Of a DNA stretch of 61,120 nucleotides, positions 16,465 through 25,342 are shown piece after piece (the first letter of the stretch is position 1; every line of letters begins with the position of its first letter). Below the pieces are notes generated by a model. The model saw nothing but the letters and a program-made list of their open reading frames with translations, did not search any database and had not been told where the DNA came from. The position numbers and the translations under genes were made by a program. Origin of the DNA: Methylophilus sp. (GTDB lineage Bacteria > Pseudomonadota > Gammaproteobacteria > Burkholderiales > Methylophilaceae); the NCBI RefSeq assembly GCF_008015755.1, contig NZ_SSGF01000024.1:1-61120 (forward strand). Direction: 5' to 3'.

Positions 16465-19400
16465 ATGAACAAAAACAACCTTAAAAGCTACGCCCCACAA
16501 GCCCGTAAAGACTTTATCGCTGCTGTAAAAGCTCGATGCAATATGCTGGGTTTATCTAATGAAGATGGCTCGCTTAAAGTGGCTGAGGCCAATGTCAGTG
16601 GTGATGTGGCGATTATTGCGGGGCGTGAGTGGCCAGCCAAGGTTGAAAAGCAACGCCAGGCCTTAATTAAAAAAATGCGTGCCAGCAGTTTTGCGCAAAC
16701 GGTTGAAGCTGTGGCTTACACCTGGTTTAACCGCTTTGTGGCGCTACGCTACATGGAGCTGCACGATTACCTCGATCATGGCTTTCGCGTGTTATCCAGC
16801 ATCACAGGCAATATGCCTGAGGTATTAGGCAAACTCACTGAGTTGCAATTAGATGGCTTGAATATTGAATACGCCAAACAGCTCAAGTTGGCAGGCAATA
16901 AAGACGGTGAGCTCTACCGCTTAATCCTCATTGCGCAATGCAATGTGCTCTCAAACGCCATGCCCTTTATGTTTGAGCAGATTGATGATGAAACCGAGCT
17001 TTTGCTACCCGATAACCTCTTACTCACAGATTCAGTCATTGCTAAACTGGTCAAAGAAATCCCAGAAGCGGATTGGGCACAAGTCGAGATCATCGGCTGG
17101 CTCTACCAGTTTTATATTTCCGAGAAAAAAGACGAAGTCATTGGCAAAGTGGTCAAGAGCGAAGATATCCCCGCTGCCACTCAATTGTTTACCCCAAACT
17201 GGATTGTGCAATACATGGTGCAAAACAGTGTGGGTAGATTATGGACACTCGCCAACCCAAGCTCCAGCATTCATAGCCAATGGCCATATTACATCAAACC
17301 CGCCGAGCAAACCTCAGAGGTGAATGCTGAGCTACAAAAGCTGATTGATGAACGTATTGCCCAAGACGGCACCACCCTAAATCCAGAAAGCATTACCGTG
17401 CTAGATCCTGCCTGTGGCAGTGGGCATATCTTGGTGGAGGCTTACGAATGTTTAAAACAAATCTACCTAGAGCGAGGCTACCAACCCAGAGTCATCCCAC
17501 GTCTAATTTTAGAAAAGAACCTGTTTGGGATAGACATTGACGACCGTGCCGCACAACTTGCAGGCTTTGCCTTGCTGATGAAAGCAAGAGCAGATGATAG
17601 ACGCATTTTACAAGAACCACCCAAGCTCAACGTCATCAGCCTGCAAGAAAGCAAAGGATTAAATGCGGATCAATTGGCGCAGTCACTCAGCCAGTTTGGT
17701 GTTAACCGAAATACGATTGCCGATTTAATTGATACCTTTCAGCATGCTAAAACCTTCGGCTCGCTGATTAGAATCAAACCAACACAGGCTGCGCAACTGC
17801 CTAACCTCAAAACACAGCTTGAAAAAGCGATTGCAGAGGGTGATCTGTTTGCTAAAGAGTCCGCACAAGGATTATTGCTATTAATTCAACAAGCAAAGTT
17901 GCTAGCCAAACTATACGATGCTGTTGTTGCCAACCCGCCTTATATGGGTAGCAAAGGCATGAATGCTGCCCTTAAGGATTATGCAAAAGTAACATTCCCA
18001 GAAAGCAAATCAGACTTGTTTGCAATGTTTATTGAGCGTGGGTTTGAATGGTGTAAAACCTTTGGATTTAACAGTATGGTTACCATGCAAAGTTGGATGT
18101 TCTTGTCCTCTTATGAAGCCATGCGAGAAAAATTATTAGCAAATCGCACGATTCATACAATGGCGCATTTAGGAGCAAGAGCATTTAGTGAAATTTCTGG
18201 CGAAGTTGTGCAAACTACCTCATTTGTTTTGCAAAAAAACCATTCCAATGATTTTAAACCAGTATTTTTTAGATTAGTGGATGGTCAGGAAGCAGAAAAA
18301 GAGATGGCTTTAAAAACGAATCATTTTCGTTTTGATAATACAGTACAAGATGACTTTAAAAAAATCCCAGGTAGTCCAGTTGTGTATTGGTTAAGTAATA
18401 AGCTTTTAGAGTTGTTTAAGACTCAAATTAAGCTTGGTGATGTTTGTAAGCTTTTTAAAGGCTTATCAACAGGAGAGAATGAGAGGTTCATTCGGTTCTG
18501 GTATGAGGTGGGTCATCAAAATATTTATTTTAATTGCAAGGAGAGTAGTTCTTCAAAACAAGATTTAAGAAAATGGTATCCATGCAATAAAGGTGGTGAA
18601 TTCCGTAAATGGTATGGAAATCAAGATGGGGTTATTGATTGGTATCGAGATGGCGAATTACTCAGATCTTTAACACCTAAATCAGTTATTCGAAGTCCAC
18701 AAAACTATTTTTCCCCAAGCCTTTCATGGTCAAAAGTCACAAGTGGCATTTTTTCTATGCGCTTTTTTGATTCTGGTTTCGTTTCACTAGATTCAACCTC
18801 GGCATTAATATCCGATAATGATTTGACGGATTTATTAGCCTGTATCAACTCAAAGCCATTTTCTGATTTATTGTCTGCGACCTCTGCAACTTTAAATTAT
18901 GAAATCTCTCACCTAGATAGGATGCCAATAATTTTAATAAAAAATGCAAGCCTAGGTGTAAAGGTTTGCATTGGAATCGCTAAATCAGATTGGGACTCTT
19001 ACGAAACCTCTTGGGATTTTTCTGAGAATCCACTCATTCGGACCAAACAACCAACCTTAGCAAAGTCCTTTGCCGAATGGCAATCTCAAAAGTTTGCTGC
19101 TGTTGCCGAAATGAAGCGGTTAGAGGAAGAAAACAATCGCTTATTTATCGACGCTTATGGTTTACAGGATGAACTTACGCCAGAAGTGCCCGATGAGCAA
19201 ATCACCTTAACTCGTGCTGATCGCGAAAAAGATTCTCAACGCTTAATCTCTTACTCCATCGGATGCATGATGGGGCGTTATAGCTTGGATGAACTAGGCT
19301 TGATTTATGCGCATGCTGTTAACGAAGGGTTTGATGCCAGCCGTTATTCCACTTTCCCTGCTGATGCCGATGGCATTGTGCCGATTACCGATGCTGCTTG

Positions 19401-19974
19401 GTTTGAAGATGACGCGACTAATCGAATTGCAGAGTTTTTAGTGGCTGTATGGGGCAAACAAACCCTCGATGAAAACTTGGCTTGGTTGGCTGAAAGCTTA
19501 GGTGGCAAAACCAATGATTTACCGCTAGAGGTGATTAGAAAATACCTCTCCAACCAATTTTATAAAGATCACCTGCAAACCTATAAAAAACGCCCTATCT
19601 ACTGGCACTTTAGCAGTGGTAAACAAGGTGCTTTCCAAGCCTTGGTTTATTTGCACCGCTATAACGAAGGCACTCTTGCCCGTATGCGCAGTGAATACGT
19701 TGTTCCCCTCATGGGCAAACTCAAATCCCGCATAGAAATGCTAGAAAAAGACGCCAACAGCGCCACCAGCACCGCCACCCGCAACAAAATAAACAAAGAA
19801 ATTGAACAACTCAACAAAAAACAGTTTGAACTACAAACCTACGACGAAAAACTCCGCCACTACGCTGATATGCGCATCAAACTCGATTTAGACGATGGCG
19901 TAAAAGTAAACTACGGCAAGTTTGGCGATCTGCTCTCAGATGTGAAAGCGATTACGGGGGGCAGTGATGATTAA
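16465..19974 (+). CDS. pglX: BREX adenine-specific DNA methyltransferase PglX
   Basis: The 1169-residue protein carries the AdoMet motif DPACGSGHILVE near residue 314 and the catalytic NPPYMGS near 489, the signature of an N6-adenine methyltransferase. In BREX, PglX marks host DNA at a non-palindromic site so that the system can tell self from phage. Residues from about 570 to 860 form the target-recognition region; the DNA there (about 18180-19040) is clearly more AT-rich than on either side, pointing to exchange of specificity by recombination. The C-terminal part ends with a coiled coil near 1095-1135. It has normal type 1 length. The ATG at 16465 follows a GGAAAAAG ribosome site. Confidence 0.95.
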   Translation: MNKNNLKSYAPQARKDFIAAVKARCNMLGLSNEDGSLKVAEANVSGDVAIIAGREWPAKVEKQRQALIKKMRASSFAQTVEAVAYTWFNRFVALRYMELHDYLDHGFRVLSSITGNMPEVLGKLTELQLDGLNIEYAKQLKLAGNKDGELYRLILIAQCNVLSNAMPFMFEQIDDETELLLPDNLLLTDSVIAKLVKEIPEADWAQVEIIGWLYQFYISEKKDEVIGKVVKSEDIPAATQLFTPNWIVQYMVQNSVGRLWTLANPSSSIHSQWPYYIKPAEQTSEVNAELQKLIDERIAQDGTTLNPESITVLDPACGSGHILVEAYECLKQIYLERGYQPRVIPRLILEKNLFGIDIDDRAAQLAGFALLMKARADDRRILQEPPKLNVISLQESKGLNADQLAQSLSQFGVNRNTIADLIDTFQHAKTFGSLIRIKPTQAAQLPNLKTQLEKAIAEGDLFAKESAQGLLLLIQQAKLLAKLYDAVVANPPYMGSKGMNAALKDYAKVTFPESKSDLFAMFIERGFEWCKTFGFNSMVTMQSWMFLSSYEAMREKLLANRTIHTMAHLGARAFSEISGEVVQTTSFVLQKNHSNDFKPVFFRLVDGQEAEKEMALKTNHFRFDNTVQDDFKKIPGSPVVYWLSNKLLELFKTQIKLGDVCKLFKGLSTGENERFIRFWYEVGHQNIYFNCKESSSSKQDLRKWYPCNKGGEFRKWYGNQDGVIDWYRDGELLRSLTPKSVIRSPQNYFSPSLSWSKVTSGIFSMRFFDSGFVSLDSTSALISDNDLTDLLACINSKPFSDLLSATSATLNYEISHLDRMPIILIKNASLGVKVCIGIAKSDWDSYETSWDFSENPLIRTKQPTLAKSFAEWQSQKFAAVAEMKRLEEENNRLFIDAYGLQDELTPEVPDEQITLTRADREKDSQRLISYSIGCMMGRYSLDELGLIYAHAVNEGFDASRYSTFPADADGIVPITDAAWFEDDATNRIAEFLVAVWGKQTLDENLAWLAESLGGKTNDLPLEVIRKYLSNQFYKDHLQTYKKRPIYWHFSSGKQGAFQALVYLHRYNEGTLARMRSEYVVPLMGKLKSRIEMLEKDANSATSTATRNKINKEIEQLNKKQFELQTYDEKLRHYADMRIKLDLDDGVKVNYGKFGDLLSDVKAITGGSDD

Positions 19975-20058
19975 GTTTGATAAATACAAAAGTTGCCTAG
20001 TTTTACGTCATGTTCTTGAGAGTCAATTTTTAGCGTCAGAAAAAAATGGAGTCAATCT

Positions 20059-21216
20059 ATGACCCCAAGGGAATTAGCCAATAACCAAAGTATTTTAAGT
20101 AGCCGCGATATGGTAAACGCGCTCACGAAAATGGAGCTAGAGAGAACCACTTGGATAAAGACTATAACTGAGTCACAGAGCTTGGCAGAACAAATTAAAA
20201 AATTGGTGAGTCTAGACACAACAGCGGCTCAAATGTCGAAGCAAATCTATGACATGCAGAAAGCCCAAGAAGATAGTTTACGAAGGATGCTTGAACCTTT
20301 GGCAAACATTCGAAGTGGCTTTTTAGGTGACAGGTCTCTCCAGCAGATTGCAGAACTCTCTCGACCTTTTGCAGCTGCTGAGCAATTGAGAAAACTCATA
20401 GACCAGCCTTTTTCTAGTGTCTATCTGCAAAGCTTAAATATGAGTTTTGATAGCTCTATAGAACATGCCAGGAAGTTGCTGGCTGAGCCTTCACTTAGTT
20501 CAACCTTGCAGCAAATGATGAAACGGTATGAGGAGTCAAATAGGCATTGGGCTTTACCATCTGCGTTGATAGAAACCATAAGTCCATTGAAGGCATTACA
20601 AGATCAGGTTGGCAAGTTATCCTTACCTGTAATGGACTTCGCTTCAGCGGCTACTCTTGCAAAGCTCATGGGTTCGGAGGGCATACTGTCTCAGCTTGCC
20701 GCTTTAGGCATTAATCCTGATGGCTCAATCAATTCTCAGCTAATTGAGCAAGAAGATCAAGGAATTGGCCTTAGCCGCAAAACACTCGACCTAATGGCCC
20801 TCTTGGGTTTTATTTTGACATTTCTAGTTCCAATCTACCAAGAGTACTCTTCAGCGCAATGGCAAAAATCCACTGATACAAAACTCGAAACTCAGGCTGA
20901 AGCAATCGAGCATCAGCGAAAGATGATCGAGGCGCTCACTAAATTGGTGGAGAAGGCGTTGGTACAAGAGGCCAGCCGACAAGAGCAGCGATTTGTTGTG
21001 AAAGAACGAGTAGCCGTGGTCCGTTCCAAGCCCATGAACGGAGCAAAGATTCTTGGGAAGCTTCTTCCAAATGAAGTGGTGCGCCCTATATCGGAAGATG
21101 GTAAATGGATAGAAATTGAGTATTACCACTGGCTTCACCAAGAATACCAAACTGGTTGGACTTTGAAGAAATATTTTTTGCGTGTAGCAAAAAATACTCC
21201 ATACAGACAAGATTGA
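20059..21216 (+). CDS. Membrane-anchored protein with C-terminal SH3-like domain
   Basis: The 385-residue protein has a long helical N-terminal part (about 1-240) rich in Gln, Leu and Ser, one membrane segment near 245-262 (LLGFILTFLVPIYQEY), a short coiled coil to about 300, and a bacterial SH3-type domain near 312-375 (RFVVKERVAVVRSKP, then GWTLKKYF). No signal peptide precedes the membrane helix. The gene is not part of core BREX. It sits 84 bp after pglX and 17 bp before the OLD nuclease gene, so it likely works with that nuclease, perhaps as membrane anchor or sensor. The function is unknown; the start has a TGGAG ribosome site. Confidence 0.75.
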   Translation: MTPRELANNQSILSSRDMVNALTKMELERTTWIKTITESQSLAEQIKKLVSLDTTAAQMSKQIYDMQKAQEDSLRRMLEPLANIRSGFLGDRSLQQIAELSRPFAAAEQLRKLIDQPFSSVYLQSLNMSFDSSIEHARKLLAEPSLSSTLQQMMKRYEESNRHWALPSALIETISPLKALQDQVGKLSLPVMDFASAATLAKLMGSEGILSQLAALGINPDGSINSQLIEQEDQGIGLSRKTLDLMALLGFILTFLVPIYQEYSSAQWQKSTDTKLETQAEAIEHQRKMIEALTKLVEKALVQEASRQEQRFVVKERVAVVRSKPMNGAKILGKLLPNEVVRPISEDGKWIEIEYYHWLHQEYQTGWTLKKYFLRVAKNTPYRQD

Positions 21217-21233
21217 TTTAGGGAGTAAAGAAT

Positions 21234-23117
21234 TTGAAGATAAAGTCGGTTCGAATCCAAAACTTCCGTACATTAAAGGATGTAACAATACCATTTGATA
21301 AAGTTACAACATTCATAGGGCCTAATGGGGCTGGTAAATCTACAGTGTTACGTGCGCTTGATTGGTTCTTCAATGGCAAGCCAGGTTCACTAACTGAGAA
21401 AGATTGTTCTTTTGGAGCAATCGATGAAGACATTGAAGTCGGCGTTACTTTTAATGAACTTACTCTAAAAGATAAAGAGGCACTTGGAAAGTATGTGCCC
21501 GATGGCGTTGGAACATTTTCAGCATGGAAATATCGTGATGTTTCTGGCTCAGAAGTACTGTCTGCAAATGCTAAGAGTTACCCACCATTTAATGAAATCC
21601 GTTCTAAAGGTTCGGCGGGAGATAAAAAAACTGCTTACAACGAACTTCGCACAGCTGATCCATCGCTTGGGTTGGCTGCATGGACAAACCAAGATGCTGC
21701 TGCACAAGCCATGACTTCATGGGAAGCTGAGCATATTGAGCAACTTGTTGATGCGCCTGACGTATTAGAGACAAATTTCTTTGGATTTAATAGTGGTGGC
21801 AAGATGAGTGGTCTTTTCGATTTTGTTCTTGTCACTGCTGACCTTAGAGCAAGCGAAGAGTCACAGGATGGTAAATCAAGCATCATAGGAAAAATAATTG
21901 AAAGGTCAATAAATAGGTCTGCTGCAGATGCACAAATTGCTGAAATTGTGGCTGAATCAAAATTAAAGCAGCAACGGGTTTATGAAGACACTTTTAAGGC
22001 TCAACTTGATGGTTTAACAAATCAATTAAATGATGTAATTTCAATCTATTCACCCGGTCGCAAAGTTACTGTTGAACCCGCTGAGATTGAATTAAAAGCG
22101 GCAAAAACTTCGTTTAATGTCGGAATTTTGGATGGAGATACTGCGACTGCTGTTGATCGTCAGGGGCATGGTTTTCAAAGAACATTATTGATTTCGGCGC
22201 TTCAACTTTTAGCGCAATCAACTGCAGCTGAGACCGAAGGCGTGATATTCCTGGCAATCGAGGAACCAGAGCTTTTCCAACATCCAATTCAAGCACAGGC
22301 GTTTGCGAAGATATTAAGATCGCTTGCTGAGGATGAGTCAAAGAGAATTCAAGTGACCTATGCAACTCATAGCCCATATTTTATTGAGGCTAAGCATTTT
22401 GATCAGGTAAGGCGTTTAAACAGAGTTGTTGGTGAGATAACTGATGTTACCGTTAGCTTTGCTACTAATTCGATCGTTAAAGGAAAGCTCACAGGAATTA
22501 TAAACTCAGATAAAGTTGATAGCTGTCTAGATGCGGCGGCTTCTGGAGAGTTGGCAGAAGCACTTTTTTCTAACCGTGTTTTATTAGTCGAAGGTACTAC
22601 AGAAGCGTCAGTTTTTTATGGGATTGGTGACAAATTATCTGTCGGTCACTTGGAGTCTCTGGGTATTTCAATTGTGCCTGTTGGTGGTAAATCTTTAATA
22701 CCTCTATATCACGCGATTCTTTCCTCGATTGGCATTTCAGTTTATACACTTTTTGATTCGGACTCGGGCTTTGAGGCTCGTGCAAATTCAAATGGAAAAT
22801 CCGCTGAGAAGATTGAGGAAGAAAGGCGCGGTCATGTTTCATCTAACCGCAAAGTACTGAAATATTTTGGCCAAGTAGAAGAGGATTTTCCAAATTCAAA
22901 AGTTATGGAAGAGTTTGCTGTTCTTGATGACCAACTTGAGTCTTCAATAAATCATATCTGGCCTGAGTGGAGTGCGGCTTGTTCGGAGATTGAAAATGAA
23001 ACCGGATTCTCCCTAAGAAAGAATCAACTTCTTTACAGAAGTGCTACATTAAAAGCAGGTGGGACAGTACCACAAATGTTTTTACAAATACTTGATAAGG
23101 CAAAGGGTATAAAGTAA
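21234..23117 (+). CDS. OLD-family ATP-dependent nuclease (ATPase + TOPRIM)
   Basis: The start is TTG at 21234 with a GGGAG ribosome site 8 bases upstream; the first residues [16 protein letters not shown] match the usual start of this family. An ABC/SMC-like ATPase occupies about 1-400, with Walker [10 protein letters not shown] at 29-37 and Walker [13 protein letters not shown] near 338, then an H-loop THSPYF. A TOPRIM domain follows: LLVEGTTE near 450, a DSDSG motif near 507 and a C-terminal extension. The layout is that of class 1 OLD nucleases, which cut DNA and include anti-phage enzymes. The gene overlaps the next one by one base (TAATG). PARIS, another ATPase/TOPRIM defence, occupies the same pglX-pglZ position in some BREX loci; this protein has both domains in one chain. 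Confidence 0.85.
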   Translation: MKIKSVRIQNFRTLKDVTIPFDKVTTFIGPNGAGKSTVLRALDWFFNGKPGSLTEKDCSFGAIDEDIEVGVTFNELTLKDKEALGKYVPDGVGTFSAWKYRDVSGSEVLSANAKSYPPFNEIRSKGSAGDKKTAYNELRTADPSLGLAAWTNQDAAAQAMTSWEAEHIEQLVDAPDVLETNFFGFNSGGKMSGLFDFVLVTADLRASEESQDGKSSIIGKIIERSINRSAADAQIAEIVAESKLKQQRVYEDTFKAQLDGLTNQLNDVISIYSPGRKVTVEPAEIELKAAKTSFNVGILDGDTATAVDRQGHGFQRTLLISALQLLAQSTAAETEGVIFLAIEEPELFQHPIQAQAFAKILRSLAEDESKRIQVTYATHSPYFIEAKHFDQVRRLNRVVGEITDVTVSFATNSIVKGKLTGIINSDKVDSCLDAAASGELAEALFSNRVLLVEGTTEASVFYGIGDKLSVGHLESLGISIVPVGGKSLIPLYHAILSSIGISVYTLFDSDSGFEARANSNGKSAEKIEEERRGHVSSNRKVLKYFGQVEEDFPNSKVMEEFAVLDDQLESSINHIWPEWSAACSEIENETGFSLRKNQLLYRSATLKAGGTVPQMFLQILDKAKGIK

Positions 23118-24505
23118 TGCACGAAATCATCTGTCCACATTGCAATAAAGCCTTCAAAATTGATGAGACTGGTTATGCTGATATTCTCAAACAAGTGCGC
23201 GATAGCGATTTTGAGCACCAGCTGCATGAACGCCTTGCGCTCGCTGAGAAAGAAAAGCAAAACGCGATTGAGCTTGCCAGAACTAAAGCGACAAGTGAGT
23301 TGCAGCAAGCCGCGTCGGCCAAGGATGCTGTGATTCAGGAGCTAAAAGCCAAGCTGGAGTCTGAGGCTGTAGCTCGGCAATTGGCTGTGACGCAGGCATT
23401 GAGCGCAGTGGAAAAAGAACGTGATGCGTTGGCGAACCAACTGACGCAAGCCAAGCAAGAGGTGGCATCCATAGCTAATTTGGTAGAAGCAAAACTACAG
23501 AACGAGCTGCAAAAAACAGCATCTGCCAAAGACAGTGAAATACAAAGTTTAAAATCAAGATTAGAAGCCATTGAAACTGAAAAGACTTTGGCAGTTAACC
23601 AGGCGGTGAGCCAAGTCGAAAAAGAGCGCGATGCTCTGAAAGCCAGTTTGGTAAGTGCCGCGCTTGAAAAACAGCTGGCTGAGAGTGCGTTGAAGGATAA
23701 ATATGAAACGCAGATTAAAGACCGTGAAGATACAATTGAGCGTTTGAAAGACTTGAAAGCCAAGCTCTCTACCAAGATGATCGGCGAAACACTAGAGCAA
23801 CACTGCGAAAACGAGTTTAACCGCATCCGCGCCACGGCTTTCCCCAAAGCGTATTTTGAAAAAGATAACGATGCACGCTCGGGCAGTAAGGGCGACTTTA
23901 TCTTCCGTGATCTGGACGATGGTGGCACTGAGACTGTCTCGATTATGTTTGAGATGAAAAACGAGAATGACACCACTGCCTCCAAAAGCCGTAACGAAGA
24001 CTTTTTGAAAGAACTGGATAAAGATCGCAACGAAAAGGGTTGCGAGTATGCGGTGCTCGTCAGCCTGCTTGAAGCAGATAACGAGTTTTATAACACTGGG
24101 ATTGTGGATGTTTCTTACAGATACCCCAAGATGTATGTGATCAGACCGCAGTTTTTTATCACCATGATTACTTTGTTGCGTAATGCAGCCTTGAACTCGA
24201 TGAAATACAAAACTGAGCTGGCTTTGGTGAAAGCGCAGAATATCGACATTACCCACTTTGAAAATGAGTTGGAAAGCTTTAAAGAGCGGTTTGGCAGAAA
24301 CTATGACTTGGCTTCACGACAGTTTCAGACTGCGATTGATGAGATAGACAAATCGATTAACCACCTACAAAAAACCAAAGATGCGTTGCTAAGTACCAGC
24401 AATAACTTGCGCTTGGCCAACGATAAGGCACAAGACGTAACTATCAAGAAACTGACCAAAGGTAATCCGACCATGGCGGCAAAATTTGATGAGCTTAAAG
24501 GCTGA
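23117..24505 (+). CDS. DUF2130 coiled-coil protein with nuclease-like domain
   Basis: The 462-residue protein starts with a Cys pair (ICPHCNKAF), followed by a coiled coil from about 30 to 220 rich in Lys, Glu, Ala and Gln. Then comes the DUF2130 domain, with GDFIF near 258 and FEMKNEND near 278, which fits the D and ExK residues of a PD-(D/E)XK fold, and a further helix near 380-430. DUF2130 proteins are often found with restriction and BREX genes, but their role is not established. The ATG overlaps the stop of the OLD gene, so the two are made together. Confidence 0.82.
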   Translation: MHEIICPHCNKAFKIDETGYADILKQVRDSDFEHQLHERLALAEKEKQNAIELARTKATSELQQAASAKDAVIQELKAKLESEAVARQLAVTQALSAVEKERDALANQLTQAKQEVASIANLVEAKLQNELQKTASAKDSEIQSLKSRLEAIETEKTLAVNQAVSQVEKERDALKASLVSAALEKQLAESALKDKYETQIKDREDTIERLKDLKAKLSTKMIGETLEQHCENEFNRIRATAFPKAYFEKDNDARSGSKGDFIFRDLDDGGTETVSIMFEMKNENDTTASKSRNEDFLKELDKDRNEKGCEYAVLVSLLEADNEFYNTGIVDVSYRYPKMYVIRPQFFITMITLLRNAALNSMKYKTELALVKAQNIDITHFENELESFKERFGRNYDLASRQFQTAIDEIDKSINHLQKTKDALLSTSNNLRLANDKAQDVTIKKLTKGNPTMAAKFDELKG

Positions 24506-24567
24506 TGTTTGAGTAGAATGATAAAAGTGCATACTTGAAATGCCATTTGTTGTTAGAGGAGTTTGAG

Positions 24568-24759
24568 ATGAAGACGGTGACTAAAAATCAGGTCAAGCAA
24601 AAGATGGTTGGGTCTGTGGTGGCTTCACTCAAGATTGAGAAACTCCAACCGAATCCGTCTATTGTGACCGCGTTGAATGCCTGTGTTAATCATGGAGGCT
24701 CCACGCAATTGCTTATCGACGATGTACTGGCTAAAAATGTCTCGTTACGAAGCAGATGA
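24568..24759 (+). CDS. VbhA-like antitoxin for the following Fic protein
   Basis: The 63-residue protein begins at the ATG at 24568 after an AGAGGAG ribosome site. It contains ASLKIEKLQPNPSI at 19-32, which fits the inhibitory helix of class I Fic antitoxins: the pattern (S/T)xxxE(G/N) is met at S20 and E24, though the last position is Lys instead of Gly or Asn. The Glu is expected to block ATP placement in the Fic active site. The gene overlaps the Fic gene by 23 bases, the usual toxin-antitoxin order. Confidence 0.7.
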   Translation: MKTVTKNQVKQKMVGSVVASLKIEKLQPNPSIVTALNACVNHGGSTQLLIDDVLAKNVSLRSR

Positions 24760-25333
24760 TTTTTGTTATCCAGGCACATCAGTTTTAATCAATAAGCTGG
24801 GCATAGATAATCAAGCGCAGTTGGATACCGTTGAAGCTGATTTGACTGCTATTCGCTTGGTTGAGGTGGCTGAGAAACCTTATACCGGTAACTTTGATTT
24901 ACAGCACTTATGTCATTTGCATCAATGCGTGTTTCAGGATTTATATGACTGGGCTGGCAAAATCAGAACAGTCGATATTTCTAAAGGCAACAGTCGTTTT
25001 GCCAACGTTCAATTTATTGAGTCTCACTTAAACAAAGAGCTTGCTACTGTGGCAAACGTGGCATCGCTTAAATCGCTCAGACCCGAGTCGTTTATTGATG
25101 TCTTGACGCATCTTATGTCTGAAATGAATGCGGTACATCCATTTAGGGAAGGAAATGGGCGTATTAATCGTTTATTTTGTGCCCAGCTTGCAGAGAGTGT
25201 AGGCTACTTTATTGATTACTCACTGATGGACCTGGTTGAGTATCTGGAAGCAATGATTATTAGTTTTCATGGGGATGAAGCGCCATTGAAACGGATATTG
25301 CTAAACATCACATCGAAAATTGAATCTGAATAA
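24737..25333 (+). CDS. Fic-domain AMP transferase
   Basis: The Fic motif HPFREGNGRINR is complete at about residues 134-145, so AMP transfer from ATP to a protein target should be possible. A YAGxxR-like beta-flap appears as YDWAGKIRTVDISKG near 70. The start is taken as the ATG at 24737 (SRYEADDFCYPGT follows), 20 codons inside the longest frame, because this matches the usual Fic N-terminus. It overlaps a VbhA-like antitoxin gene. It is placed between DUF2130 and pglZ, 9 bp before the latter, so it is probably co-transcribed with BREX. The target is unknown. Confidence 0.87.
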   Translation: MSRYEADDFCYPGTSVLINKLGIDNQAQLDTVEADLTAIRLVEVAEKPYTGNFDLQHLCHLHQCVFQDLYDWAGKIRTVDISKGNSRFANVQFIESHLNKELATVANVASLKSLRPESFIDVLTHLMSEMNAVHPFREGNGRINRLFCAQLAESVGYFIDYSLMDLVEYLEAMIISFHGDEAPLKRILLNITSKIESE

Positions 25334-25342
25334 TTAGAATAA

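Noticed and set aside
21234..23117. PARIS system
   Set aside because: PARIS usually has separate AriA and AriB proteins with a DUF4435 TOPRIM; here one chain has the OLD layout. The shared BREX position is kept as context only.
24677..24736. Longer N-terminus of the Fic protein
   Set aside because: It would lie deep inside the antitoxin gene in another frame, and the family start fits the ATG at 24737.
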